From Comamonadaceae bacterium (GTDB lineage Bacteria; Pseudomonadota; Gammaproteobacteria; Burkholderiales; Rhodocyclaceae), in assembly GCA_029255645.1 (NCBI GenBank), contig JANLJE010000024.1, positions 1 to 64,000 on the forward strand: a stretch of DNA of 64,000 nt, in the 5' to 3' direction. The translations under genes and the position numbers were made by a program. The notes below the pieces were generated by a model. The model ran no database searches, was not told the origin of the DNA, and was given only the letters and a program-made list of their open reading frames with translations. Position 1 is the stretch's first letter. Each line of letters opens with the position of its first letter. Of the stretch, positions 21,901 to 31,718 are shown piece by piece.

Positions 21901-23152
21901 AATCCAGCCCGGCCAGGCGGTGGAAATCGCCGCGGGGGTGCACTGGGTCGGGGTCCTGGACCCGGCCCTGCGCTCCTTCGACATCGTCCTGTCCACCGCC
22001 AACGGCACCACCTACAACAGTTATGTGGTGCGCGGCGACAAGGGCGTGGCCGTGATCGACACGGTCAAGGAAGCCTTTGCGCCGGAATTCTTCAAGCGCC
22101 TGGAATCCATCTGCAGCTACGACGAGATCACCACCATCGTCATCAACCACCTGGAGCCCGACCATTCCGGCGCCCTGCCGGAACTGATGAAGCGCGCCCC
22201 CCAGGCCCACGTCTACCTATCCAGCCGGGCGCCGATGATGTTCAAGGCCCTCTTGAAATCCACCGACGTCACCCCCTCCGCCTTCACCCTGGTGAAGACC
22301 GGCAGCAGCCTGGACCTGGGTGGCCGCAGCCTGGCCTTCTACCAGACCCCCTTCCTGCACTGGCCCGACACCCAATGCACCTTCGTGCCGGAACTGGGGG
22401 TGCTGTTTTCCGGCGACGTGTTCGGCTGCCACTTCTGTGACGACCGCCTGTTCAACGACAAGGTGGGCGACTTCCGCTTTTCCTTCGAGTATTACTACGC
22501 CCACATCATGCGGCCCTTCCGCCAGCATGTGCTCACCGGTCTGGAACTGCTCGAACCCCTGGCACTGCAGCTGATTGCCCCGGCCCACGGCCCGGTGCTG
22601 CGCCAGAACCCCCGCCATTACGTCCAGCGCTACCGGGAACTGGCCGAAGGCCGCCTGGACGATCAGGTGCTGGGAGAAAAGACCCTGCTGATCTTCTACA
22701 TCTCCGCCTACGGCGCCACCCGGCGCATGGCCGAAGCCATTGCCACGGGCGCCGAGGACGAAGCCGGCGTGCGGGTTTCCCTGTATGACCTGGAAGTCGG
22801 GGACGTGAGCCCCTTCATCGACCTGATCGAAACCGCCGACGGCATCGCCATCGGCAGCCCCACCATCAATGGCGATGCGGCCAAGCCGGTCTGGGACCTG
22901 CTGTCCTCCCTGCACGCGGTGCACATCCGCGGCAAGCTGGGCGCCACCTTCGGTTCCTTCGGCTGGAGCGGCGAGGCCGTGACCCTGATGGAAGATCGCC
23001 TCAAGGGCCTGCGCCTGCATGTGCCCTTCCCCGGCCTGCGCCTGAAGCTGGTGCCCACCGAGGAAGAGTTGGCGCAATGCCGCGACCTGGGCCGCAAACT
23101 GGCCCGCCACCTCACCACCCCGCCCGACGAACTGTTCGCCGAGGCAGCCTGA
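21872..23152 (+). CDS. FprA-type flavodiiron protein (A-type flavoprotein)
   Basis: Beta-lactamase-like NHLEPDHSGALPELM ... GDVFGCHFCDDRLF, then flavodoxin domain LIFYISAYGATRRMAEAIATG. Confidence 0.85.
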   Translation: MNTSPAPAARIQPGQAVEIAAGVHWVGVLDPALRSFDIVLSTANGTTYNSYVVRGDKGVAVIDTVKEAFAPEFFKRLESICSYDEITTIVINHLEPDHSGALPELMKRAPQAHVYLSSRAPMMFKALLKSTDVTPSAFTLVKTGSSLDLGGRSLAFYQTPFLHWPDTQCTFVPELGVLFSGDVFGCHFCDDRLFNDKVGDFRFSFEYYYAHIMRPFRQHVLTGLELLEPLALQLIAPAHGPVLRQNPRHYVQRYRELAEGRLDDQVLGEKTLLIFYISAYGATRRMAEAIATGAEDEAGVRVSLYDLEVGDVSPFIDLIETADGIAIGSPTINGDAAKPVWDLLSSLHAVHIRGKLGATFGSFGWSGEAVTLMEDRLKGLRLHVPFPGLRLKLVPTEEELAQCRDLGRKLARHLTTPPDELFAEAA

Positions 23153-23174
23153 ACTCACACCCGGAGACCACCCC

Positions 23175-23462
23175 ATGCCCAAGGCCAAAGTCACTTTTGC
23201 AGACATCGGCGTCACCATCACCGTGCCCGCCGGCACCCGCCTCATCGAAGTCTCGGAACGGGTCGGCGCCGCCATCACCTACGGCTGCCGCGAAGGCGAA
23301 TGCGGCACCTGCCTGACCCAGGTGGTCTCCGGCAGTGAAAACCTGGCCGAACCCTCGGTGCTGGAAGATCAAGTGCTAAAAGACATGTTCGCCCCCCGTC
23401 ACCACCGCCTGGCCTGCCAGGCCCAGGTGCTGAGCGGCGAGGTGGTGGTCAAGCCGGCCTGA
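23175..23462 (+). CDS. 2Fe-2S ferredoxin
   Basis: TYGCREGECGTCLTQVVSG...HRLACQAQVL. Confidence 0.85.
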   Translation: MPKAKVTFADIGVTITVPAGTRLIEVSERVGAAITYGCREGECGTCLTQVVSGSENLAEPSVLEDQVLKDMFAPRHHRLACQAQVLSGEVVVKPA

Positions 23463-23538
23463 GCCGACCTGAGCCGACCTGAGCCGACCTGAGCCGACCT
23501 GAGCCGACCTGAGCCAACCTGAGCCAACCTGAGCCAGA
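23461..23538. repeat. 10-bp tandem repeat between two ferredoxin genes
   Basis: gagccgacct x5, gagccaacct x2, then gagccagacc. Confidence 0.95.
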
Positions 23539-23613
23539 CCACCCGGCAAGCCCGGGCAGAAACCCCGGGGGGAAACCCCTACCCACAAACCCGTCAACAC
23601 GGAGAAAGAAACC

Positions 23614-23976
23614 ATGCCCAATATCACCTTCACCAGCCCCATGCACAAGGACAAGACCGTTTATGCCGTGGCCGGCAGCCATCGTGACACGGTCCTGAAA
23701 CTGGCCAAGGACAATCACATCCCCATCGATTTCGGCTGCGAAAACGGCGAATGCGGCACCTGCCTCGTCAAGGTCAACCGCATCGACAAGAAACACGGCC
23801 CGATGGGCGCGCCGCTCACCGACGAAGAAGTGAAGACCCTGAAGGAACTGGGCAAGATCAGCCAGGCCCAGATCGACGCCATGCGCATAGACGACCTGAA
23901 TCACAGCGAATGGCGCCTGGCCTGCCAGATGGTGCTGCGCGACGAAGATCTGCTGATCGAATATCCCAGCAGGTAA
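23614..23976 (+). CDS. 2Fe-2S ferredoxin, Shethna FeSII-like
   Basis: IDFGCENGECGTCLVKVNRID...APLTDEEVKTLKELGKIS...WRLACQMVLRDEDLLIEY, similar in layout to Azotobacter FeSII. Confidence 0.75.
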   Translation: MPNITFTSPMHKDKTVYAVAGSHRDTVLKLAKDNHIPIDFGCENGECGTCLVKVNRIDKKHGPMGAPLTDEEVKTLKELGKISQAQIDAMRIDDLNHSEWRLACQMVLRDEDLLIEYPSR

Positions 23977-24189
23977 TCCATGGCGGCGCTGGCAACTCCT
24001 GTCCTGCACTTTGCCGGGGCGAAACCCCACCGTCCGGACTGCGCCTGTCGCAGCCCCAGCGCAGGCGCTCTCGAAACTGCCCTTCGCCCGGCGCAGGGCG
24101 AACGGTTGCAAGGCGCGAAATGGCTTGCCTCCGTGAGCGTCAGCGCCGCCACGGCCACCCCCCGATCCGGAACCGGACAGGAGTTCGCC

Positions 24190-24762
24190 ATGAATGCTGT
24201 CTCCAGCGCCACCCAGCGTCATCGGGTCCGGGCCGGGCTGCTCTCCCGTCCGGCGGCCGCAGCGCTCGCAGCCGACCCCAACCGGCCCGTGCTGGCCAGC
24301 CTCCTGGCCGGCCGCCTGTGCGGCGAAGGGATGCTGCCCGCCAGCCTGGGGCTGCCGGAAACGGAACGGGACAAGCTCTGGAGCACCTATTTCCCCGGCC
24401 CCCGCCTGGCACTCCCGGAGCAAGCCGTGGACGACATTCCCGAGCGCCAGGACCTGGTGGCGATCCTGCTCGAACACCGGGCCGGCCGCTTTCCCTCGGA
24501 ACTCTGGCTGGCCTTCATCGTCGCCATGGCCTGCGGCGGCCGCGACCACCTCTGGCAGGACCTGGGCCTGGCCGACCGGGGCGAACTGTCGCAACTGCTC
24601 GGCAACGCCTTCCCCTCCCTGGCCCGGCAGAACACCGGCGACATGAAGTGGAAAAAGTTCCTCTATCGCTACTACTGCGCCCGGGACGGCATCTATGTCT
24701 GCCCGGCCCCATCCTGCGGGGAGTGCGCCGAACATGCCCAGTGCTTTGCGCCGGAAACCTGA
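24190..24762 (+). CDS. nifQ: NifQ, molybdenum donor for FeMo-co synthesis
   Basis: C-terminal MKWKKFLYRYYCARDGIYVCPAPSCGECAEHAQCF Cys motif typical of NifQ. Confidence 0.85.
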   Translation: MNAVSSATQRHRVRAGLLSRPAAAALAADPNRPVLASLLAGRLCGEGMLPASLGLPETERDKLWSTYFPGPRLALPEQAVDDIPERQDLVAILLEHRAGRFPSELWLAFIVAMACGGRDHLWQDLGLADRGELSQLLGNAFPSLARQNTGDMKWKKFLYRYYCARDGIYVCPAPSCGECAEHAQCFAPET

Positions 24763-25678
24763 CCCCCTCACCCTGACCGACCGGGTCCAGGGCGCCTATC
24801 TGGGCCTGGCCGTGGGGGACGCCCTGGGGGCCACGGTGGAATTCCTCACCCCCCGGGAAATCCAGCACCAGTTCGCCCGCCAGGGCGGTGTGCACCGGGA
24901 GATCATCGGCGCCGGCTGGCTGCACCTGAAACCGGGCCAGGTCACCGACGACACCACCATGAGCCTGGCCCTGGGCGAAGCCATCCTCGCCTGCGGCGGT
25001 CGGGTGGAGGCCCTCGCCGCCGCCCAGGCCTTCGACGCCTGGATGCGGGCCAAGCCCGTGGATATCGGCAACACCGTGCGGCGCAACCTCGTGCGCTTTC
25101 GCCGCAGCGGCCTCCCGGAAGCCCCTCCCTGCGAACACGATGCCGGCAACGGTGCCATCATGCGCACCCTGCCCGTGGCCCTGGCCACCCTGGCGCAAGA
25201 GGAAGCGGAAGTGGCCGCCGCCTTCCAGCGCCAGGCCCACGTCACCCACAACAATCCGCTCTCCGACGCCGGCGGCATCTGCCTGACCGGCATGATCCAG
25301 GACGCGATCCTGGGCGGCAGCTGGATCGACCTGAAAACCCGTGCCCGCGCCCTGGTCACCGCCCACCCCCAGTACGCCTGGGAAACCGGCCGGCCCCAGG
25401 CCAACCCCAGCGGCTATGTGGTGGATACCTTGCAGGCCGTGTTCCAGGCCTTCTTCAGCACCGACAGTTTCGAATCCGCCCTGATCGACGTGGTGAATCG
25501 GGGCGGCGATGCCGACACCACCGGCGCCATCCTCGGGGCCCTGGCCGGGGCCTGGTATGGCCACGCCCACATCCCCCCGCGCTGGCTAAAAGCCCTGGAC
25601 AAGACCGCCGCAAGCCGCTGTAGCGAGCAGGCCAGCCAGTTGCTCCAGACCTCCCGGGCGGGCCGGGCGCTGGCCTGA
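24734..25678 (+). CDS. draG: ADP-ribosyl-[dinitrogen reductase] glycohydrolase
   Basis: DRVQGAYLGLAVGDALGATVEF...VTDDTTMSLALGEAIL...RGGDADTTGAILGALAGAWYG. Confidence 0.9.
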   Translation: MPSALRRKPDPLTLTDRVQGAYLGLAVGDALGATVEFLTPREIQHQFARQGGVHREIIGAGWLHLKPGQVTDDTTMSLALGEAILACGGRVEALAAAQAFDAWMRAKPVDIGNTVRRNLVRFRRSGLPEAPPCEHDAGNGAIMRTLPVALATLAQEEAEVAAAFQRQAHVTHNNPLSDAGGICLTGMIQDAILGGSWIDLKTRARALVTAHPQYAWETGRPQANPSGYVVDTLQAVFQAFFSTDSFESALIDVVNRGGDADTTGAILGALAGAWYGHAHIPPRWLKALDKTAASRCSEQASQLLQTSRAGRALA

Positions 25679-25697
25679 ACGCCCGGCAAGCCCGGGC

Positions 25698-28049
25698 TCA
25701 TGGCCGCCAGACACACACCCGGTTACGGCCCTGGCGCTTGGCCTCATAGAGCGCGGCATCGGCCCGGATCAATGCGGCATCCCCGGACGCATCCTCGGGC
25801 TGCAGCAAACTGATGCCGATGCTCACCCGGATGGAAATGACCTGCCCGGCATGCACGATTGACATCTCCGCCACCTTGCGGCGCAGGCGTTCGGCAAACT
25901 GCTCGGCGGCCTCCAGGTCCGCATCCAGCAGCAAAATGGCAAATTCCTCGCCGCCCAGACGCCCCACCGTATCCACCTTGCGCAGTTCGCTGCGCATCAG
26001 CCTGGCAAATTGCTGCAGCACCTCATCCCCCGCGGCATGACCATAGGTGTCATTGACCCGCTTGAAATTGTCCAGGTCGAGCATCAGCACCGCCACCCGG
26101 TGGGCTTCCAGGCGCCGCAGGCGCTCCAGTTCCCGGTTCAGCAAGGTCATGAACTGGCGCCGGTTGTTCAAGCCCGTAAGGAAATCCGTGGTAGCCATTT
26201 CCACCAGCTGGGTTTCCAGCCGCTTGGCGTCGGCAAAATCCCAGGCCAGATCGGCCAGCAGGGCGACGGTCTGGACATCATCTTCCGTGTAATGGCTGGC
26301 CTTGTTCCCCACCCCGAGGATGGCGACGATCAGCCCCTTGCGAAATACCGGCACCACCATTTCCCGGATCAGCTGGGCATGGCCGGCGGGCAGCCCCTGT
26401 TTGTTCGCCAGGGCCGCGTAATCGTTGTGGATCACGGGCTGGCGCTGGCGGATCGCATCGGCCCAGACCCCGGCGGCATCCAGATCGTAATGGCGCCCTT
26501 CCCCTTCGGCCTTGCAATAATCCCGGGCGGTGCGGGTGGACCAGGCCTGCAAGGTCACGGTGTGCTGGTCGGCTTCCAGATAATGGTAGAAACCGATGGG
26601 GCTTTCCGTCAGGGTGCAGACTTCATCCAGGGTGGCGACCAGCAATTCATCCATCGAATGGTTGATGGAAAATTCCATGAGCCGCATGCGGGCCGCGCGC
26701 ACATCCCGGTTGCGCTTTTGCTCGGTAATGTCCTCGCCCACCGACTGCAGATAGCTCAATCTCCCCTGGGCGTCGAAATAGGCCCGGTCGGTCCACTGCG
26801 TCCAGCGCACTTTTCCGTCCTTGGCGAGCACCCGGTGCTCTTCATGGACAGCTCCCGGGTGTTCAGGCGTCAGGGCGGCAATGCGGGCCAGGAGGGCCTG
26901 CTGCTCCGATTCTTCCGGAATGAACTCCAGGCGCTTTCGCCCGGGCAGCTGCTGGACGGGCACCCCAACAAGATCGCCATAGGCCCGATTGGCAAAAATG
27001 ATGCGGGTGTCGGGCTGATAGCGCACCACCAGCATGGGCAAATCCTCCACCAGTTCGTGGTAGAGCGCCTCCTGACACACCAAGGCCTCGCTATCCTTCT
27101 CGCGCAACCGCCAGGAATAGTATTGCAGATGGGCCGCGCCCGCCGAAGCCAGCAGGAACAACAGGGCAATGGCGGCCAGCTTGGCCACTTCCTGACGCCA
27201 GGGCGCGAGGTAATCCAGGGGAGAAAGGCCGACGGTCACATAGAGCGGCAAGCCTTCGAGCTTGCGGAAAGTCACCCGGTGGGCGTCGTAATAGTATCCG
27301 CCCTGACTGTAGTAACTCCCCTCCTCCAGCCCCTGGGCAATCATTTCTTGCATCTGCGGGGCCACCGCCTGCTGGCCGATGTACCCGGCCGGGTCCTCGC
27401 CAGGAGGATAGCGGGCGATCAGGCCCAGCTGCTGGTCACGCAGGGCGATCAGCCCATGCGCGCCCAACTCCAGCCGGGCGCCTCCCCGGACCAGGGCGGT
27501 AATGGGAATGGTGGCAAAGACCATGCCATCGAAGTTGCCCTCGGGGTCGGGCATCATCCGCGCCAGCACCACCACCCATTTGTTGTTGACCCGGCTGATC
27601 TGGGGTGGGGCAAACACCAGTTCATCCTTCCCGCTCTCCCGCAGGTGGATGAAGTGGGGGCGGTCCGACAAATCGATCCGGGTTTCCGGCTTCACCCCGG
27701 TTCCGGCCATCAGGACACCCCGGACATCGGTCATGCGGATCGCATCCACATCCGGGAGCCGGGCGCGGATCATCTCCATGTGCGCGGTCATGATGTCGGG
27801 ATTGCGCACATGCTCGCGGTAGTGAATGCGGTGAATGTCCCGCAAGGCCAGCAGGGACACATCGACCTGACGAATGGCATTGATCAGGTCGCTTTCCAGC
27901 AAGCGGGCCAGGTTGCGCGTACTGACGTCAGCCCGCTCCTGATATTGGCGGTAGCCATAGAAGGCCGAAGTGGCCGCCAGCAGGATCACCAATAGATTCA
28001 GCAGGACGACAGTAAGCAGCAAGCGGAGGCGGTAGGGTTTGAGAGACAT
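25698..28049 (-). CDS. Membrane sensor diguanylate cyclase (Cache-PAS-GAF-GGDEF)
   Basis: N-terminal TM, periplasmic Cache-like region, PAS (DLPMLVVRYQPDTRIIFANRAY), GAF, GGDEF (RLGGEEFAILLLDA). Confidence 0.85.
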   Translation of the reverse strand: MSLKPYRLRLLLTVVLLNLLVILLAATSAFYGYRQYQERADVSTRNLARLLESDLINAIRQVDVSLLALRDIHRIHYREHVRNPDIMTAHMEMIRARLPDVDAIRMTDVRGVLMAGTGVKPETRIDLSDRPHFIHLRESGKDELVFAPPQISRVNNKWVVVLARMMPDPEGNFDGMVFATIPITALVRGGARLELGAHGLIALRDQQLGLIARYPPGEDPAGYIGQQAVAPQMQEMIAQGLEEGSYYSQGGYYYDAHRVTFRKLEGLPLYVTVGLSPLDYLAPWRQEVAKLAAIALLFLLASAGAAHLQYYSWRLREKDSEALVCQEALYHELVEDLPMLVVRYQPDTRIIFANRAYGDLVGVPVQQLPGRKRLEFIPEESEQQALLARIAALTPEHPGAVHEEHRVLAKDGKVRWTQWTDRAYFDAQGRLSYLQSVGEDITEQKRNRDVRAARMRLMEFSINHSMDELLVATLDEVCTLTESPIGFYHYLEADQHTVTLQAWSTRTARDYCKAEGEGRHYDLDAAGVWADAIRQRQPVIHNDYAALANKQGLPAGHAQLIREMVVPVFRKGLIVAILGVGNKASHYTEDDVQTVALLADLAWDFADAKRLETQLVEMATTDFLTGLNNRRQFMTLLNRELERLRRLEAHRVAVLMLDLDNFKRVNDTYGHAAGDEVLQQFARLMRSELRKVDTVGRLGGEEFAILLLDADLEAAEQFAERLRRKVAEMSIVHAGQVISIRVSIGISLLQPEDASGDAALIRADAALYEAKRQGRNRVCVWRP

Positions 28050-28289
28050 GGCATCGACCAGGAAAACAGCCTGGATCATAACGCCCCGCCCACGGCTCGT
28101 CACATGGACATGTGGCAGATTACGGCGACAGCGGCAAACCCATCCCGGCCGCAGCGGACCGGGATGGGTTGCAGGCCGTTCATCAGGACCGGGCGCAGGC
28201 CCGGGCGGACGGGAAGGTTTTTTCCGGGCGCGGCAAGCACACACCCGCGGCCGCTTCGCCCGGCGGCTTTGCGGCAGGGTCAGATTGCA

Positions 28290-29135
28290 TCAGGCAACGG
28301 CCGGGGCTTCATCCAGCAGTTCGCTCCAGTCGGCCTCGACGATCTGCAGGCCCAGCTTCTTGCAGAAGCGGCGTTCCTTGTCGTTGGGCTCGGGGATCAG
28401 CACCCAGCCAGCAGGGCTGCCGGCGCCGTAGATGATGTCGGCCATCACCATCCGTTCCGTATCCCGGTTGAGGCGCAGGCCCAGCAGCAGGTACTGCTTG
28501 CCCTTGCGGTACGCCTTGAGGAAGGGGGGAATGGAAAAGCCGCCCATCAGTTCGGTGATGTAATCCACATAGTCCGCATCGGAGGCAATGTAGCTGGGCT
28601 TGGGCACCGGAGTGCCCATGGGCTTGAACAGGATCGGCAGGGCGGGGTCCGCCTGTTCCAGGGTGATTTCCTGGTAGGCGCCCTCCTGGCGTTCATAGAG
28701 CTTGAAGCGGTAGTCGGTGCCGCCCATGCGGGCGATGCCGGCAATCAGGGTGTGGGGAACATCGGCGTAGGAATCCTGCAACTGGGTATCCCGGTTGATA
28801 TCCACCACATAGGCGGGGCGGATCTCCTTGAGCCAGTCATGCAGCTTCGCCCGGGTCCAGGCGGTCTGGCCATAGGTCGTGGTGAGGAATTTCTCGACGG
28901 CGCTGCGGCCCCGCTTCAGTTCCACATTCATGGCGGCCCGGGGGAATTCATACATGAGCTTGGGGGACATCGGCTTGCCCCCGTTCATGGCGATGATCAG
29001 GGCGTCGCTGTCGGCGGGAATCGGCTGGCCGCCTGCCACGGCCACCACGTCCCGGAGGACGCCACAGCCCAGATAGGGCACGATGGAGCCGTCCTTGAGG
29101 CCGGCGAGAAGTTGGGAGCGGAGTTCTGGGGTCAT
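28290..29135 (-). CDS. SIR2-like domain protein
   Basis: LLAGLKDGSIVPYLGCGVLRDV NAD-binding-like motif, YVVDINRDTQLQDSYADVPHTLIAGIAR, RYKLYE/VLIKPMG-like elements; ORF trimmed to ATG at 29135. Confidence 0.6.
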   Translation of the reverse strand: MTPELRSQLLAGLKDGSIVPYLGCGVLRDVVAVAGGQPIPADSDALIIAMNGGKPMSPKLMYEFPRAAMNVELKRGRSAVEKFLTTTYGQTAWTRAKLHDWLKEIRPAYVVDINRDTQLQDSYADVPHTLIAGIARMGGTDYRFKLYERQEGAYQEITLEQADPALPILFKPMGTPVPKPSYIASDADYVDYITELMGGFSIPPFLKAYRKGKQYLLLGLRLNRDTERMVMADIIYGAGSPAGWVLIPEPNDKERRFCKKLGLQIVEADWSELLDEAPAVA

Positions 29136-29170
29136 TTCTGGACTCGGTAGGGGTTGGGTCTGGCTGTAAT

Positions 29171-29186
29171 AGCAATATCCGCACCG
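29171..29186 (-). promoter_or_regulatory. Candidate sigma54 promoter of the SIR2-like gene
   Basis: Minus strand CGGTGC-GGATA-TTGCT: invariant GG-N10-GC spacing, perfect -12 TTGCT. Confidence 0.55.
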
Positions 29187-29236
29187 GCCCCAAAAGCCGC
29201 GCCCCGCCTGGACCCGCTTGCAAGAAACTGGGAATT

Positions 29237-29252
29237 TGTCGGTTTCGTGACA
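29237..29252. promoter_or_regulatory. Candidate NifA UAS of the SIR2-like gene
   Basis: TGTCGGTTTCGTGACA = TGT-N10-ACA, ~60 bp upstream of the -24 element. Confidence 0.55.
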
Positions 29253-29538
29253 GGCCGTTGCGGGGGCTTGAACAGACCCGTCGACAAATTCAGCCGGCGG
29301 CAGGAAAACCGCAGCTTGCGCCCTGGCCGCGGCAGGCTGAGGTCGTGGCAAGCGCTTCGCCATCGGCGCCCCAGGCTTGTACCCCTGCTTGTACCCCTTC
29401 ATGCCGCCGGAACACCAGAAACTCCCGCCGCCGGGCCGTGCGGATTTCGAACGCGGCAGACGGGATGGCCGTAGTGCTTGAGCTTTCGGCGTTTCGGCCT
29501 CATATTGCCGACCTGTGTTTTCAATGGAGACTCCCATC

Positions 29539-30156
29539 ATGAAATTGCGTCTGCTTGCCGTGCTGGCCCTGGCCGCTGCGCTGCTGTCCGGCTGTGGCTA
29601 CAACCAGATTCAGGTCAATGACGAAGCCGTCAATGCCGCCTGGTCCGAGGTGCTCAACCAGTACAAGCGCCGCGCCGATCTGGTGCCGAATCTGGTCGCC
29701 ATCGTCCAGGGCTATGCCGCCCACGAAAAAGAGGTGCTGACGCGGGTGACCGAGGCGCGGGCCCAGGTCGGCGGCATCAACGCGACGCCGGAACTGGTGA
29801 ATGATCCGGCCGCCTTCGCCAAGTTCCAGAAGGCCCAGGGTGAGCTATCCAGCGCCCTCTCGCGGCTGCTGGTGGTGGCGGAAAACTATCCGCAGCTCAA
29901 GGCCGATGCCAACTTCCGTGACTTGCAGGCCCAGGTGGAAGGCACCGAAAACCGCATCACCGTGGCGCGCAATCGCTACATCAAGGCAGTGCAGGAATAC
30001 AACATTTCGGTGCGCACCTTCCCCAACAACGTGACGGCATGGGTGATGGGCTGGAAGCCCAAGGCCAACTTCACCGTGGAAGATGAAAAGGCCATCAGCA
30101 CGGCGCCGAAGATCGACTTCAACGCCGCCCCCGCCGCCGCCCCTGCCGCCCGGTAA
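29539..30156 (+). CDS. LemA family lipoprotein
   Basis: LLSGCGYNQIQVNDEAVNAAWSEVLNQYKRRADLVPNLVAIVQGYAAHEKEVL. Confidence 0.92.
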   Translation: MKLRLLAVLALAAALLSGCGYNQIQVNDEAVNAAWSEVLNQYKRRADLVPNLVAIVQGYAAHEKEVLTRVTEARAQVGGINATPELVNDPAAFAKFQKAQGELSSALSRLLVVAENYPQLKADANFRDLQAQVEGTENRITVARNRYIKAVQEYNISVRTFPNNVTAWVMGWKPKANFTVEDEKAISTAPKIDFNAAPAAAPAAR

Positions 30157-30171
30157 GCCGCCGGAGTCATC

Positions 30172-31086
30172 ATGAAATCCCTGGCCGCCCGTCTGACGGC
30201 GCTGCTGTTCTGCCTCTGGGCCGCCCTGGCCGGGGCCGCGCCGGGCGGCGATGGCCAGGTCGCCATCCCGCCCCTGACGGCGCGGGTGACGGACCTGACC
30301 GGCACCCTCAGCGCCGGGCAGAAGGCGGCCCTGGAACAGCGTCTGGCGGAATTCGAGGCGCGCAAGGGCGCCCAGGTGGTGGTGCTGATGCTGCCGACCA
30401 CCCAGCCCGAGACCATCGAGCAGTTCGGCATCCGCCTCTTCGATGCCTGGAAGGTCGGCCGCCAGGGCGTGGACGACGGCGTGCTGCTGATCGTCGCCAA
30501 GAATGACCGGCGGCTGCGCATCGAGGTCGGTTACGGCCTGGAAGGGGTGCTCAACGACGCCACGGCAAAACGCATCGTTGCCGATGTCATCACGCCCCGC
30601 TTCGCGGTCGGCGACTTCCATGGCGGCATCGCCGCCGGCGTCGATGCCATTCTCAAGGTAGTGGACGGCGAGGCCCTGCCGGCGCCGAAGGCCGGGGCGG
30701 GCGCATCGCCCGGTTCCGGCCGGGCACAGGGCGGCGGCGGCGCGGCCTTGTCGGACATCAGCGAGACCCTGCTCTACGGGCTCCTCCTTGCCATCGTGAT
30801 CGGCGGCGCGATTTTGCGTTTCGTGCTGGGAAATTTCCTGGGCTCCACCCTGGTCGGGGCGCTCACCGGCGGCCTCGGCTGGCTGTTCGTCGGCGGCCTG
30901 ACCGGAATCATCGGCGGCTTTTTGCTGGGCCTGTTGCTCGCCCTGTTTGGCTTTGACCTGATCCTTGCCGTTCTTGCCGGCGGCGGCTCCCGCGGTGGCG
31001 GTGGCGGCTTCGGTGGCGGCTTCGGTGGCGGCTTCGGTGGCGGTGGCGGCGCGGGTGGTGGTGGCGGTGCCTCGGGGAGCTGGTAG
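30172..31086 (+). CDS. TPM-domain membrane protein (YgcG-like)
   Basis: RVTDLTGTLSAGQKAALEQRLAEFEARKGAQVVVLMLPTTQPE...GYGLEGVLNDATAKRI; Gly-rich C-terminus. Confidence 0.9.
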   Translation: MKSLAARLTALLFCLWAALAGAAPGGDGQVAIPPLTARVTDLTGTLSAGQKAALEQRLAEFEARKGAQVVVLMLPTTQPETIEQFGIRLFDAWKVGRQGVDDGVLLIVAKNDRRLRIEVGYGLEGVLNDATAKRIVADVITPRFAVGDFHGGIAAGVDAILKVVDGEALPAPKAGAGASPGSGRAQGGGGAALSDISETLLYGLLLAIVIGGAILRFVLGNFLGSTLVGALTGGLGWLFVGGLTGIIGGFLLGLLLALFGFDLILAVLAGGGSRGGGGGFGGGFGGGFGGGGGAGGGGGASGSW

Positions 31087-31584
31087 ATGAACATTACACG
31101 CTTGATGAAGCATCTTCTGACGCCGCCCTGGCTGGCGCGGCGGCGTTTCGGCCGCGCCCTGATCGACGAGATCGGCCGCGCCGTGGCCGCCAGCGAGAGC
31201 CGGCATCGCGGCGAACTGCGCTTCATCGTCGAAGGACCGTTGCCGATCGCCCAGGCATGGCGTGGCGTCAGCGCCCGCCAGCGCGCCGCCGAGTTGTTCG
31301 CCAGTCAGGGCGTGTGGGACACGGAAGAAAACAGCGGCATCCTGATTTACCTGCAACTCGTGGATCGGCGCGTGGAGATACTGGCCGATCGCGGCATCGC
31401 GGCGCGGGTGCCGCAAGCCGAGTGGGACGCCATCTGTCGTGCCATGGAGGCGGCCTTCAAGGCCGGCGACTACCGGGGCGGCGCCCTGACGGCCGTGGCC
31501 CGCGCCAGCGAACTGCTGGTCGAGCACTTTCCCGCCGGCGCCAATAATGCCAACGAACTGCCGGATCGGCCGCTGCTGCTATGA
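31087..31584 (+). CDS. TPM-domain protein
   Basis: GELRFIVEGPLPIAQAWRGVSARQRAAELFASQGVWDTEENSGILIYLQLVDRRVEILADRGI. Confidence 0.85.
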   Translation: MNITRLMKHLLTPPWLARRRFGRALIDEIGRAVAASESRHRGELRFIVEGPLPIAQAWRGVSARQRAAELFASQGVWDTEENSGILIYLQLVDRRVEILADRGIAARVPQAEWDAICRAMEAAFKAGDYRGGALTAVARASELLVEHFPAGANNANELPDRPLLL

Positions 31585-31718
31585 CCGCGACGAAGCCGCC
31601 GGCGCCCATCGGCGCATCAGCGCGCGGCGCCTCCATCCGGTTGTTCCTGCCGGCGCGGTTTGCAGTAGCCGCCGGGCAAAGCCGCGCGGCCCGACTCAGG
31701 GTCGGGTTTGCAACCACG

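Noticed and set aside
23461-23538. CRISPR-like array
   Set aside because: Direct 10-bp tandem repeats without spacers and no cas genes nearby.
26010-27995. 661-aa ORF antisense to the GGDEF sensor gene
   Set aside because: No recognisable domain; antisense of a well-supported gene.
28290-29135. SIR2-like gene as part of a known anti-phage SIR2 defence system
   Set aside because: No partner effector or defence genes beside it and the promoter looks nif-type; nitrogen-fixation context is the better explanation.
30990-31086. Gly-rich repeats (ggtggcggcttc) as an independent repeat element
   Set aside because: They encode the Gly-rich C-terminus usual in TPM/YgcG-like proteins.
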